Below the pieces are notes generated by a model that was not told the origin of the DNA, made no database searches, and saw only the letters and a program-made list of their open reading frames with translations. The position numbers and the translations under genes were made by a program. Of a DNA stretch of 64,000 nucleotides, positions 51,970-60,066 are shown one piece after another. Source of the stretch: Fibrobacter sp. UBA4297 (lineage in GTDB: Bacteria; Fibrobacterota; Fibrobacteria; Fibrobacterales; Fibrobacteraceae); contig NZ_DGUZ01000012.1 of NCBI RefSeq assembly GCF_002394865.1, positions 117,843 through 181,842 on the forward strand, given 5' to 3'. How positions within the stretch are numbered: the first letter of the stretch is position 1; each line of letters opens with the position of its first letter.

Positions 51970-53107
51970 TTGTCGTTTTTCCCGATATACGAGTTTCGAT
52001 AAATTGTATGATAGCTTTTGCTCTTTTATCAATTGTAAGATTAGAGGCTTTTTTTAAAGAGCCTTCAGCCATTGATTCTCGTAGTTGAAAATCGTTATAC
52101 AGTTTATTAATTGCAAAGGCAATTTCTTCAACAGAATTAGAATTTATGCGTATGGAATTTCCTTCATCCAAAAGCTCGTCATTAAATGATAAGTCAGAAC
52201 TAATGATAGGCAAATTGCATGCCATCGCTTCAATTATGGCATTACAACACCCTTCTGCAAGAGTTGGTAAAACGAAAATATCTGCACAATTTAACAAAGA
52301 ACATAATTTTTCATGTTTTACATTACCTTTAAAGATAATGTTTGGACAACTTGGCTCATCAGGACCATTTCCCACAAATATGGAATATATATTGGGATTG
52401 TTCAATTTCTTTATTGCTTCAGAAACTCGATTGGAACCTTTTCTATTGTTAAACCATCCAACAAAAGCAACAATAAAAGCATTTTCAGGATAATCGTATT
52501 TTTTTCGACATTCTTTTTTATCCATTTTATAGAATTTTTTTTCGTCAATTGCATTTGGAATTACAACACACTTATCATCCGAAGTTAAACCTAGATTAAT
52601 CGATTCGTTTTTATTTTTTTTGGAAACACAAATAACCCCAGAGATATAATTACAAAAAGATACTTGATATGAGATTTTGTTTAGAGGTTTGGGAATAGAA
52701 CTCTCCCCGGATGCAACAAATAGAGGAATATCATTTCTTTTTGCAAAATTAAATGCTAAAATTGCAGAAGACCAAAAATGTGCATATATCACATCGGGGA
52801 TAATAGGCAACATTTTAAACGCTTTTTTTAGAGCCTGTTTTTGAAAAAAATCAGTTGGACAGAAATGACCGATTCTAAACATTGAAAAAGATAGATAATT
52901 GGGACGAATTAGAACAACTTGTCCACCAGACTTGAATTTTTGAATTTCAATTGCTTTATTAAAGCACTTGTACCTAGTAATACTAAACGGCGATACAACA
53001 AAACAGCAATGCCCTTGTTCAGCAAACTCGTCAACAAGTTGCTTGACAAAAGAAAAAGTACTTGACTTTTTACTAGGATAATCAGAACAAACAACACAAA
53101 TATTCAT
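51962..53107 (-). CDS. GT4-family glycosyltransferase
   Basis: 381 aa. NICVVCSDYPSKKSSTFSFV, DVIYAHFWSSAILAF, CVVIPNAIDEKKFYK, IVAFVGWFNNRKGSNRVSEA and FVLPTLAEGCCNAIIEAMACNLPII with the family EX7E. Specificity unknown. Confidence 0.93.
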   Translation of the reverse strand: MNICVVCSDYPSKKSSTFSFVKQLVDEFAEQGHCCFVVSPFSITRYKCFNKAIEIQKFKSGGQVVLIRPNYLSFSMFRIGHFCPTDFFQKQALKKAFKMLPIIPDVIYAHFWSSAILAFNFAKRNDIPLFVASGESSIPKPLNKISYQVSFCNYISGVICVSKKNKNESINLGLTSDDKCVVIPNAIDEKKFYKMDKKECRKKYDYPENAFIVAFVGWFNNRKGSNRVSEAIKKLNNPNIYSIFVGNGPDEPSCPNIIFKGNVKHEKLCSLLNCADIFVLPTLAEGCCNAIIEAMACNLPIISSDLSFNDELLDEGNSIRINSNSVEEIAFAINKLYNDFQLRESMAEGSLKKASNLTIDKRAKAIIQFIETRISGKTTNV

Positions 53108-53110
53108 ACG

Positions 53111-54256
53111 CTAAACAATACTTCTTTCTGCTATATTGCGATAAGAGAAAAATTTCATGCTATTTAAAGCAATAGATTTCATCTTATCAAGTTTATTACC
53201 TAAAAATACATCTTCAATATTTTTTTTGATTTCATCAACAGAATCTTTACGCAAAAATTTTACATTTCCGCCACGGTCAACATGTGTCGTTCCTTCCCAA
53301 TACTTAACTATCATAGGGATACCCATACCTGCAACCTGTTCCCAAAAAACAGAATGACGACCAGGAAACATTACTAAATCAGCCATTGCAAAATGTGGAT
53401 AAGCCTCCTCAGATGAAACCCATCCTATGTATTTAACTTTGTCTGAGCAACGCTTTTCGACTTCTCCTTTTAATTCGGGAACAACAGAACCGAAAACAAT
53501 TAATTTTAACTTAGGATTGTTAATTTGATTTACAGCATCCATCAACAACAATGTTTGCTTCTTTGCTAAATCAATTTTACCACCTGTAACTATTAGTTGA
53601 TTATCTTCCGCAATACCATATTTTTCCCGATATTTAACACGAACATCGGAGCGTGAGGATTTTTCAACAAGATCATCGTCAGCCCCCATAGGCAAAAATT
53701 CAACTTTATCAGCAGGTAGCCCGTAAACGTCTTTCAAAAAATCAACACGTGCAGGTAAGACTCCATACCATTTTTTTACAAACGGATTGATTTTTTGTGC
53801 ATAATACCGCCAAATTATTTTATGCAGTATGTTTTTTGAAATCCAATTTGTTGCACTATTTGAAAAATCAGCATGATTGTCTACATAAGTAACAACATAA
53901 GAGTGCGATTTTAAATACTTGACAATGGTTGAAATGTCACGAAATTGGCACCCATGAATAAATAGAACGTCTGGAGAAATTTTCTGTAGAATTTCTAAAA
54001 TTTTCCCATATTTTTTTATTTTTGAATTAAATGAGACACCATTACAAATACTTAATCTAAAAATATGTGTACCATCATTCAAATGATAATCTTTTTGAGA
54101 GGCTTTGTGTAAACCGCCATCCAAAGAATACACCCATTCAGATGTGACAATCGTAACAGAATGTCCGAATCTACGATGAAACTTAGCAAGCATATTTTCT
54201 TGATAAGACCATCCATCAGTAATTGTTCCTGTAAGACACAAATGAACTAAATTCAT
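53111..54256 (-). CDS. GT4-like glycosyltransferase
   Basis: 381 aa. The start MNLVHLCLTGTITDGWSYQE, FHRRFGHSVTIVTSEWVY, LFIHGCQFRDISTIV, LIVTGGKIDLAKKQTLLLMD and ADLVMFPGRHSVFWEQVAGM support a GT-B/GT4 enzyme. ATG 54256 overlaps the previous stop (ATGA). Confidence 0.85.
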   Translation of the reverse strand: MNLVHLCLTGTITDGWSYQENMLAKFHRRFGHSVTIVTSEWVYSLDGGLHKASQKDYHLNDGTHIFRLSICNGVSFNSKIKKYGKILEILQKISPDVLFIHGCQFRDISTIVKYLKSHSYVVTYVDNHADFSNSATNWISKNILHKIIWRYYAQKINPFVKKWYGVLPARVDFLKDVYGLPADKVEFLPMGADDDLVEKSSRSDVRVKYREKYGIAEDNQLIVTGGKIDLAKKQTLLLMDAVNQINNPKLKLIVFGSVVPELKGEVEKRCSDKVKYIGWVSSEEAYPHFAMADLVMFPGRHSVFWEQVAGMGIPMIVKYWEGTTHVDRGGNVKFLRKDSVDEIKKNIEDVFLGNKLDKMKSIALNSMKFFSYRNIAERSIV

Positions 54257-54987
54257 ACAGTAAATTTCCATTTCTTTTTTGTTTTTATTTTATCTAAAAA
54301 AGCAAGAAATGAAACAAGCCTGTATTTGATTCTTGTTAAATAAGGTCTTTTATGAGAAGTATTTTTGTCATGAATTCGATGTATAATGAGCGGCTCTTGC
54401 ATAAAATAGGAACAATTATAAAATTCACCAACAAGTCCAATCCATTGATCATGCATATTTACATATTTTGAAAAAGGGAGTAGGAAATTTTTCATTTCTT
54501 TTGTTATAGCCATACAACATCCATAATACGCACTATAAATTAAATTACGAATAAAACCTTGTTTCTTATAATGGTTTTCAAAATGTCTCTTCTTATAAGT
54601 ATTGTTGTTTATATCATCATTTGTTGCAATATACATATCATGCAGCAATACATGTACTGACTGATTTGCCGAAAAAAAATGTTTTATTTTATTTATTTTA
54701 TTTGGAAGCCAAACATCATCTTGGTCACAAAACATAATGATATCTTTAGATGATTTACTTAACAAAAATTCAAAATTTTTTATAATCCCTTTATGAGGAC
54801 CATCAAAAAACAGGACTCTATTATCTTTTTTTGTAATTTTTTTTATAATTTCAATTGTTCCATCTTTTGATCCGTCATCAGAAATAATCAATTCATCAGA
54901 AGAATCCATATAAGGCAAAATTGATTCTATCTGTTGTTGTACATATTTAGCTCCATTAAACGTAGCCATTATTATTGACGCATTCAT
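54253..54987 (-). CDS. GT2-family glycosyltransferase (rhamnosyltransferase-like)
   Basis: 244 aa from ATG 54987, 7 nt after GAGGAG. NASIIMATFNGAKYVQQQIE, LIISDDGSKDGTIEII, PHKGIIKNFEFLLSKSSKDI, MFCDQDDVWLPNKI: the subgroup often labelled alpha-L-rhamnosyltransferase. Sugar not provable from sequence. Confidence 0.92.
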   Translation of the reverse strand: MNASIIMATFNGAKYVQQQIESILPYMDSSDELIISDDGSKDGTIEIIKKITKKDNRVLFFDGPHKGIIKNFEFLLSKSSKDIIMFCDQDDVWLPNKINKIKHFFSANQSVHVLLHDMYIATNDDINNNTYKKRHFENHYKKQGFIRNLIYSAYYGCCMAITKEMKNFLLPFSKYVNMHDQWIGLVGEFYNCSYFMQEPLIIHRIHDKNTSHKRPYLTRIKYRLVSFLAFLDKIKTKKKWKFTV

Positions 54988-55026
54988 TTTTTGCTCCTCT
55001 ACACTTTTCTTCATCACATTTCGTAT

Positions 55027-56256
55027 TTATTTTATAACGTTATGAGCAATTTCAGATAAGATGTTGTAATATTTTATCGTTTGCGTTTTTCTTGATGAAT
55101 TTATGCGGCTCCAAGCCTTCGCGTTTTCACCTTTTTTGGCAAGCAAACTTCTTTCTTCGTAAGCCTGAAGAATCGTTTTTGCCAGAGCGTCAGCATCGCC
55201 ATGTTCCAAAGTGTAGCCCATATCGCATTCCTTTATCATCCTAGCGATATCACTACTCTGGTCAACAAGAGACAGCAATGCTGATCCGGTCGCCATTATC
55301 ACAAAGGTCTTTGAAGGGAGTGCCATTTTAGACAAACCTGGTTCAATAGAAACCAGTTCAAGGTCGCCAATACTGTAGATTTCCGAAAGTCTCGAAGCCG
55401 GTTGGAGTGGATAAACCGAAATAAAATCGAGATTTTCATCTTTGATTTGCTGTTCCAGTTTCTGCTTATACGATCCGCTGCCAATAATGACAAACCGAAT
55501 CTGAGAATTCTGCGAGTGTACTTTCTTTGCTGCATCTACAATTACAGGCCAACCTTGGAACAGCCCGATATCACCGGCATAAGAGACAATGAACCCGTCT
55601 TTATCAATCCCAAGTTCACTCATAAGAGCGTTGTCTTTTCGATCAACATGATGCAAGCTCTCTGTATCCGCCCAGTTATAGATTACGTCAATTTTATCTT
55701 TTGGACATCCGTGAGATGCGATGGTTTCCTTCATCTCTTCCGAGATGGTTACAATCCTTGTATTTCCTTGATACGCCTTTCTCTCACGATAACGGAAATA
55801 CTTAATCAAAGGATTCGATTCTTTAAGCCCCTTAATACGCATCAATGTATCTGGGAACAAATCCTGAGCATTGTACAATGTAGGCGCATACTTCGCAAGT
55901 TTTGCCCCCATCCACCCTAAAAACGGAGGAGAGCTATAAATGTAATATGCATCTGTAGGCGTTTTCTTAGCTTCTTTATAAAGTTCTTTTGTCAGCTGAA
56001 GGTATTTAATCATTCGATCAAACAACCCTTCACCTTCGCCACCACGAGAGCCAATTCTCTTGACAACGACATTTTCAGAAATTTGCTCTACAGGATGATC
56101 AAGATAATAGTTCTTTACTTCTTCCGAGATTCGTCGTGAAGGGAATCCTGTAAGAACGGTTACCTTAGCCCCAAGTTCTCCTAAATCAAGAGCCAGTTCA
56201 TTCAATAACGCATGACGTTCCTTGCACAAATGACCGGTAATAAACGTAATCTTCAT
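55027..56256 (-). CDS. GT4-family glycosyltransferase, WbuB-like
   Basis: 409 aa. KITFITGHLCKERHALLNEL, VTVLTGFPSRRISEEV, YYIYSSPPFLGWMGAKLA, YNAQDLFPDTLMRI, VSYAGDIGLFQGWPVIVDAA and LPSKTFVIMATGSALLSL. WbuB-type enzymes transfer N-acetyl-L-fucosamine, which fits the capE-F-G genes at 19,767-24,150; the link is inference. ATG 56256 has GGAG at good spacing. Confidence 0.88.
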   Translation of the reverse strand: MKITFITGHLCKERHALLNELALDLGELGAKVTVLTGFPSRRISEEVKNYYLDHPVEQISENVVVKRIGSRGGEGEGLFDRMIKYLQLTKELYKEAKKTPTDAYYIYSSPPFLGWMGAKLAKYAPTLYNAQDLFPDTLMRIKGLKESNPLIKYFRYRERKAYQGNTRIVTISEEMKETIASHGCPKDKIDVIYNWADTESLHHVDRKDNALMSELGIDKDGFIVSYAGDIGLFQGWPVIVDAAKKVHSQNSQIRFVIIGSGSYKQKLEQQIKDENLDFISVYPLQPASRLSEIYSIGDLELVSIEPGLSKMALPSKTFVIMATGSALLSLVDQSSDIARMIKECDMGYTLEHGDADALAKTILQAYEERSLLAKKGENAKAWSRINSSRKTQTIKYYNILSEIAHNVIK

Positions 56257-56258
56257 TT

Positions 56259-57182
56259 TTACTCCGTATAAATTGCAGTCACCCAATTTTTAAACAGAGG
56301 ATTCAATCCCTTAGCCGTATTGACATAAGACCGGTGCAAAATTTCGCTAATTTCACCACACCCGAGTTCATACCTATCAATACTTAATACAGGAGTCAAC
56401 TCCATTGCGGAGCCACAGAGAAACGTTTCATCCGCTGTATAGAGTTCTGTTCTATCGATAGTTCTTTCTTCAACTTCATAACCCAAGCTCTTAGCAAGCT
56501 TAATTACGGTATCTCTTGTAATACTTTCAAGAACAGCATCTGTAAAAGCGGGCGTAATCAATTTTCCATTTTTTACCATAAAGAAACAGCTACCAGGTCC
56601 TTCAGATATTTTGCCGTACTCATTAAGGAACAAGCAAGTATCGTACCCGTTTCTCAAGGCTTCTCTCTGTCCGTATCTGCTATTGATGTAGTTGGCACCA
56701 CACTTGATACGAGGCGAAAGTGCATTCTCGCTGATGCGTCTCCAAGAAGTCACACAAACATTAAGCCCTTTTTTATTGTATTCGGCACTAGTTTTACCTC
56801 TCGGAATTGGAGCGACAAACATATTTGTTGGACCGTCCGAGCCCCAGGATCCAAAACCGTCTACAAACAGCGTCTGACGAACTGAAAGATTTTCTTCGTA
56901 TTCATTGGCTTTTACCACATCAACGAATGCTTTTTTTAAATCACTTTTGCTAAACGGACAATCAATCTGGATAAGCCTTGCAGAACGGAGCAGCCTTTCG
57001 TAATGGTCGTCCAATCTAAATGCATACAACTGATGTTCATCTTCATTCCAATAGCATGGAATTCCTTCAAACACATTTAACCCAAATTGCGAAGTAGGGG
57101 CCAATATGTTGATTTTGGCGTCATTCACATGGACGAGTTCGCCCTTAAACCATATCAATCTTTCAGAAACATCGTATTTCAT
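56259..57182 (-). CDS. Class IV (IlvE-like) aminotransferase
   Basis: 307 aa. LIWFKGELVHVNDAKINILA, GLNVFEGIPCYWNE, KCGANYINSRYGQREALRNG with the catalytic Lys upstream of NY, LNEYGKISEGPGSCFFMV, ESITRDTVIKLAKSLG and ETFLCGSAMELTPVLSID identify a branched-chain-type fold IV enzyme. It is unusual inside a glycan operon and probably works on a dedicated amino or keto acid, possibly the product of the aldolase two genes upstream. Confidence 0.9.
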   Translation of the reverse strand: MKYDVSERLIWFKGELVHVNDAKINILAPTSQFGLNVFEGIPCYWNEDEHQLYAFRLDDHYERLLRSARLIQIDCPFSKSDLKKAFVDVVKANEYEENLSVRQTLFVDGFGSWGSDGPTNMFVAPIPRGKTSAEYNKKGLNVCVTSWRRISENALSPRIKCGANYINSRYGQREALRNGYDTCLFLNEYGKISEGPGSCFFMVKNGKLITPAFTDAVLESITRDTVIKLAKSLGYEVEERTIDRTELYTADETFLCGSAMELTPVLSIDRYELGCGEISEILHRSYVNTAKGLNPLFKNWVTAIYTE

Positions 57183-57190
57183 TTTTTTTC

Positions 57191-57832
57191 TCAGTGATGG
57201 TCAACACCCATAGATTCTTTATTCTTTTCCATATTTTCCTGAGTTTCTTCGACATCTTTCATGGAAAATACGCGGACAAAAGTCAAAAACCACATTTTTA
57301 TATCATAAAAGATTCCGTATTTCTTTACTTTATCAATATAGATATTGTCGTATTTGACCTTTTCATCCCAGGCAAGTTCATTTCGTCCGGTAACTTGGGC
57401 AAGTCCCGTTATTCCCGGAAGGATGGTAAACCGTCTTTTATAAGCCTCATTTAATTCTTCATACTTTGGGAAATGACCAACGACAGGCGACCTCGGTCCA
57501 ACAAAAGCCATGTCTCCCTTTACGATATTCCAAAGCTGGGGCAGCTCATCGAGGCTTGTTTTACGTAGAAACCGGCCAACAGATGTTATCCTTGGATCTC
57601 CGGCAAAACTATAGACTCCCGTACCCATATTTTGGGCGTTCACAACCATAGAACGGAACTTTAACATTCTATAAGTTTTGAAATTTTTCCCAATCCTTTC
57701 CTGTTTAAATATAACCGGACCTTTAGAATCCAATTTTACAGCAACGGCAATAACCAACAGGAGCGGAGAAAAAACGATTAGGGCGATCCCCGCAATAACT
57801 GTATCAATAATTCTTCTAACCAGGAAATACAT
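57191..57832 (-). CDS. Initiating sugar-phosphate transferase (WcaJ-catalytic type, short)
   Basis: 213 aa. One N-terminal membrane segment (IIDTVIAGIALIVFSPLLLV), KLDSKGPVIFKQERIGKNF, MLKFRSMVVNA, KTSLDELPQLWNIVKGDMAF, VGPRSPV and LPGITGLAQVTGRNEL. It starts repeat-unit synthesis on undecaprenyl phosphate. It is longer between motifs than the 28063 enzyme and so probably uses a different sugar. ATG 57832 follows AAGGA. Confidence 0.94.
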   Translation of the reverse strand: MYFLVRRIIDTVIAGIALIVFSPLLLVIAVAVKLDSKGPVIFKQERIGKNFKTYRMLKFRSMVVNAQNMGTGVYSFAGDPRITSVGRFLRKTSLDELPQLWNIVKGDMAFVGPRSPVVGHFPKYEELNEAYKRRFTILPGITGLAQVTGRNELAWDEKVKYDNIYIDKVKKYGIFYDIKMWFLTFVRVFSMKDVEETQENMEKNKESMGVDHH

Positions 57833-57867
57833 AAGCAAATATCCTTGTTGTTTTTCAGTTAGGCTCC

Positions 57868-58713
57868 CTACGCAACCGCATTTTTCTTGGCAAATTTCAA
57901 ATGTTCAACAATTGCATCTACAGCAGTCGCGACCTCGGCTTTGTTTTTAGCAAAATCTTCGGGAGTTTTGTCCGCGAGTGATGATTCGAATGCGCGAAGT
58001 GTCTTTAAGTTTTCGCTGAAGGTTCGTTCGATTTCGGCAATATCCGTTATTCTAGCACAATCGCAAAACGAGCGAGAAAGGATGGCGCGGGTAGAACCGA
58101 GCCTATAATGTTCCATGATGACCTTTTCTGCTGGCAGCATACCGCTACCAAGCTTTGCAATACCACCAAAACCGTAAGGAATCCTTGCAGCCTTAAACTT
58201 GTTGCAAAGTTTTTCGACCGTTCCGTCCGACAAAAGTTCGAACATAAACGTCATACCATACGAAAGGTGCAAATCGTTGAGCCCGATATGGATTTCGTCA
58301 AAACCGCCTTGAGCAAGAACTTCGTCCACGCATTCTAAGGCTTCTTTCGTTTCAAGAAGCAGTGTTGTTTTGCAACGGCCATTAACCGCATTGACAAAAT
58401 TTGAGACTTCTTCGGATGTTTTCCAGTACGGGAGCATGATAATGTCGGCTCCAGCGTCTATTACCGAATTAATTTCGGCAGTACTACCATCGTACCATGG
58501 GTTTACGCGGACAAGCATTTCAGAGGTCGTAAGATGCGGCTTGATAGCCTTGATATCCGCAACAGAGTGGTGAGACTTGACTGAGTCGTAATTTTTCTGA
58601 CGTTCCTCTTTACCACGGGTTTCCAAATCAACCCAAATGCGATCAACACCATATTTTTGGGCAATTTGCGCCACATCTTGCCGATTCGTAATGTACATCA
58701 GACACAGAGACAT
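57868..58713 (-). CDS. HpcH/HpaI aldolase/citrate lyase family protein
   Basis: 281 aa TIM barrel. DRIWVDLETRGKEERQ, MLVRVNPWYDGSTAEINSVI, GADIIMLPYWKTSEEV, TTLLLETKEALECVDE and IHIGLNDLHLSYGM carry the conserved Arg, Glu and Asp of class II pyruvate aldolases. It could condense pyruvate with an aldehyde or split a keto acid. It lies between the PglD-like gene (14 bp away) and the initiating transferase. Confidence 0.87.
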   Translation of the reverse strand: MSLCLMYITNRQDVAQIAQKYGVDRIWVDLETRGKEERQKNYDSVKSHHSVADIKAIKPHLTTSEMLVRVNPWYDGSTAEINSVIDAGADIIMLPYWKTSEEVSNFVNAVNGRCKTTLLLETKEALECVDEVLAQGGFDEIHIGLNDLHLSYGMTFMFELLSDGTVEKLCNKFKAARIPYGFGGIAKLGSGMLPAEKVIMEHYRLGSTRAILSRSFCDCARITDIAEIERTFSENLKTLRAFESSLADKTPEDFAKNKAEVATAVDAIVEHLKFAKKNAVA

Positions 58714-58727
58714 AAAGTTTGCACCCC

Positions 58728-59324
58728 CTAAACGTTATGTCCGGGAACGCCAATTCCCTGTTCTTTGCAGAAAACCGAACCACAGGCTATGTGCGTTTCG
58801 GTAGGGACAACAGCAAGTGATTCAACGACTGCGTTACAGTCTACGTGGCAAAATTCGCCCACAAAAGCGTCATGCCTGACTACAGCTCCACTTGCAATGA
58901 AGCTAGAGGTTGCGACCACGGCTCCAGATTGCACTGTAGCGTTTGGCTCGATGCAGCACCCTTTTTGAAGTTGAGCGCTAGGGCTTACATAAGCCTTGGG
59001 GTGCACTAAAATTGCCGAAGTAATGCAGTTATACTGCAACTGTTCGGTAAGCTTACGACGGAGTGCTGTATTGCCAATGGCAACGAAACCATAGCGGAAT
59101 TCTCCGGCGAATTTTGGGAGGTCAGCAAAGGTGCCGATTAATGAAATTTGACTGGATCCTTCACTTCGTTCAGGATGACTTTCTTGCAAGGACGTCGTCG
59201 AAGCTTTGTACGAATCGTCGAGGAATGCAATACGGCCAAAGACGCCCATGGCGTCAGCGATTTCAGCGGCCATTACGCCGTACTGGCCGGCTCCCAAAAT
59301 AAGCAGATTATTCTGTGAAATCAC
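58728..59324 (-). CDS. PglD-like sugar acetyltransferase with in-frame repeat insert
   Basis: 198 aa. N-terminal Rossmann-like part (LLILGAGQYGVMAAEIADAM, IAFLDDSYK) and C-terminal left-handed beta-helix (YVSPSAQLQKGCCIEPNATV, VRHDAFVGEFCHVDCNAVV), the PglD layout of UDP-4-amino-sugar N-acetyltransferases. Between them a stretch translated as QESHPERSEGSSQ comes from an interspersed palindromic repeat. Start is GTG at 59324, directly after the TAA of the leader ORF, with GAGG 7 nt upstream inside the 18-bp site. First gene of the right arm. Confidence 0.87.
   Translation of the reverse strand: MISQNNLLILGAGQYGVMAAEIADAMGVFGRIAFLDDSYKASTTSLQESHPERSEGSSQISLIGTFADLPKFAGEFRYGFVAIGNTALRRKLTEQLQYNCITSAILVHPKAYVSPSAQLQKGCCIEPNATVQSGAVVATSSFIASGAVVRHDAFVGEFCHVDCNAVVESLAVVPTETHIACGSVFCKEQGIGVPGHNV
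59151..59179. repeat. In-frame palindromic repeat inside pglD-like gene
   Basis: The minus strand reads GTCATCCTGAACGAAGTGAA-GGATCCAGT, matching the intergenic copy at 28022-28050 with two differences. The reading frame is preserved, adding HPERSEGSS to the protein. Confidence 0.85.
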
Positions 59325-59342
59325 TTACCGCAACCTCGGTGA
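59325..59342 (-). repeat. 18-bp site, right copy
   Basis: Minus strand TCACCGAGGTTGCGGTAA, identical to 26670-26687 on the plus strand and so in inverted orientation. It ends exactly at the GTG of the PglD-like gene and encodes the end (SPRLR, stop) of the leader ORF. Confidence 0.85.
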
Positions 59343-59378
59343 TACTCTAGCCATCATTTGTATGCAAAAATTCGCCAT
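59325..59378 (-). CDS. Leader peptide ORF, 17 aa
   Basis: MANFCIQMMARVSPRLR. The ATG at 59378 has AGGAG at a 6-nt spacing, a stronger site than most in the window. The stop TAA directly abuts the GTG of the PglD-like gene, so translation can be coupled. It lies in the roughly 120-nt leader after the promoter at 59453-59481. A regulatory upstream ORF is inferred; no similar peptide is known to me. Confidence 0.55.
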   Translation of the reverse strand: MANFCIQMMARVSPRLR

Positions 59379-59452
59379 TTGCGACTCCTACACAAAATTT
59401 TGACTAGAAAAGTTGAAAATTCTTACGAAAATATAAGAATATTTTAATCAAT

Positions 59453-59481
59453 ATACTAGTTACCACCCCAAAAAATGTCAA
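59453..59481 (-). promoter_or_regulatory. Sigma70-type promoter of the right arm
   Basis: Minus strand TTGACA (59476-59481), 17-bp spacer, TAGTAT (59453-59458). The start point should be near 59446. It is the only strong promoter found at either edge of the polysaccharide locus. Confidence 0.7.
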
Positions 59482-59549
59482 AAAACTTACGTTTTGGGTA
59501 TTCTTCGTTAAAAACAAGATACACCCAATTTACAATTAGGGGTTATTTT

Positions 59550-59984
59550 CTAAACACCAGTACTGCCAAAACCGCCTCGGTCAGCGCCATCAAGCGCGCC
59601 TTCCACGAACGTGAGCGTTGGCTGTATTTCCATAATGCGGAACTGCGCTATGCGGCTCCCCTTTTCTATCCTGACATCGCGGGTCGCGTACACGGGCATC
59701 TTCCACCAGTCGTTCGCACCGCAATAGCTAGAATCGACCACGCCCACAGAATTTGCCTGCAAAATGCCGAAGTTCTTGAACGTAGAACTACGCGGAGCGA
59801 TATGCGCCTCATAACCTTCAGGCAACTTCATCGCAACCCCCAAGTGAATCAGGCGGAACTCGCCCGCCTTGAGTGTCACGGTCTCTGCCGCGGCAAGGTC
59901 AATCCAGTCGGACTTTCCGCCGACATAAGTAAGGCGCTGGATGGAATCGTCGAGGTATTGAATTTTAATGGTCTTTGCAGTCAT
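59550..59984 (-). CDS. dut: dUTP diphosphatase
   Basis: 144 aa trimeric dUTPase: VTLKAGEFRLIHLGVAMKLP, HIAPRSSTFKNFGI, NSVGVVDSSYCGANDWWKMP with the catalytic Asp, KGSRIAQFRIM, and the Gly-rich C-terminal arm DRGGFGSTGV. It hydrolyses dUTP to dUMP. ATG 59984 gives the normal length; the frame extended to 60155 is a shadow. It stands alone between the glycan locus and the DUF1015 gene. Confidence 0.95.
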   Translation of the reverse strand: MTAKTIKIQYLDDSIQRLTYVGGKSDWIDLAAAETVTLKAGEFRLIHLGVAMKLPEGYEAHIAPRSSTFKNFGILQANSVGVVDSSYCGANDWWKMPVYATRDVRIEKGSRIAQFRIMEIQPTLTFVEGALDGADRGGFGSTGV

Positions 59985-60012
59985 GCCGTAAATATAAAAA
60001 GAGTTTATACAC

Positions 60013-60041
60013 AAAAAGAAAATCCCCGATGCAATCGGGGA
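60013..60041 (-). terminator. Rho-independent terminator after DUF2062-DUF1015 gene
   Basis: Minus strand: TCCCCGAT, loop TGC, ATCGGGGA, then a T-rich run (TTTTCTTTTTG). It lies 26 bp past the stop at 60067 and isolates dut from that gene. Confidence 0.8.
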
Positions 60042-60066
60042 CTTCGTTGCTTTCAAAGCGTTACAG

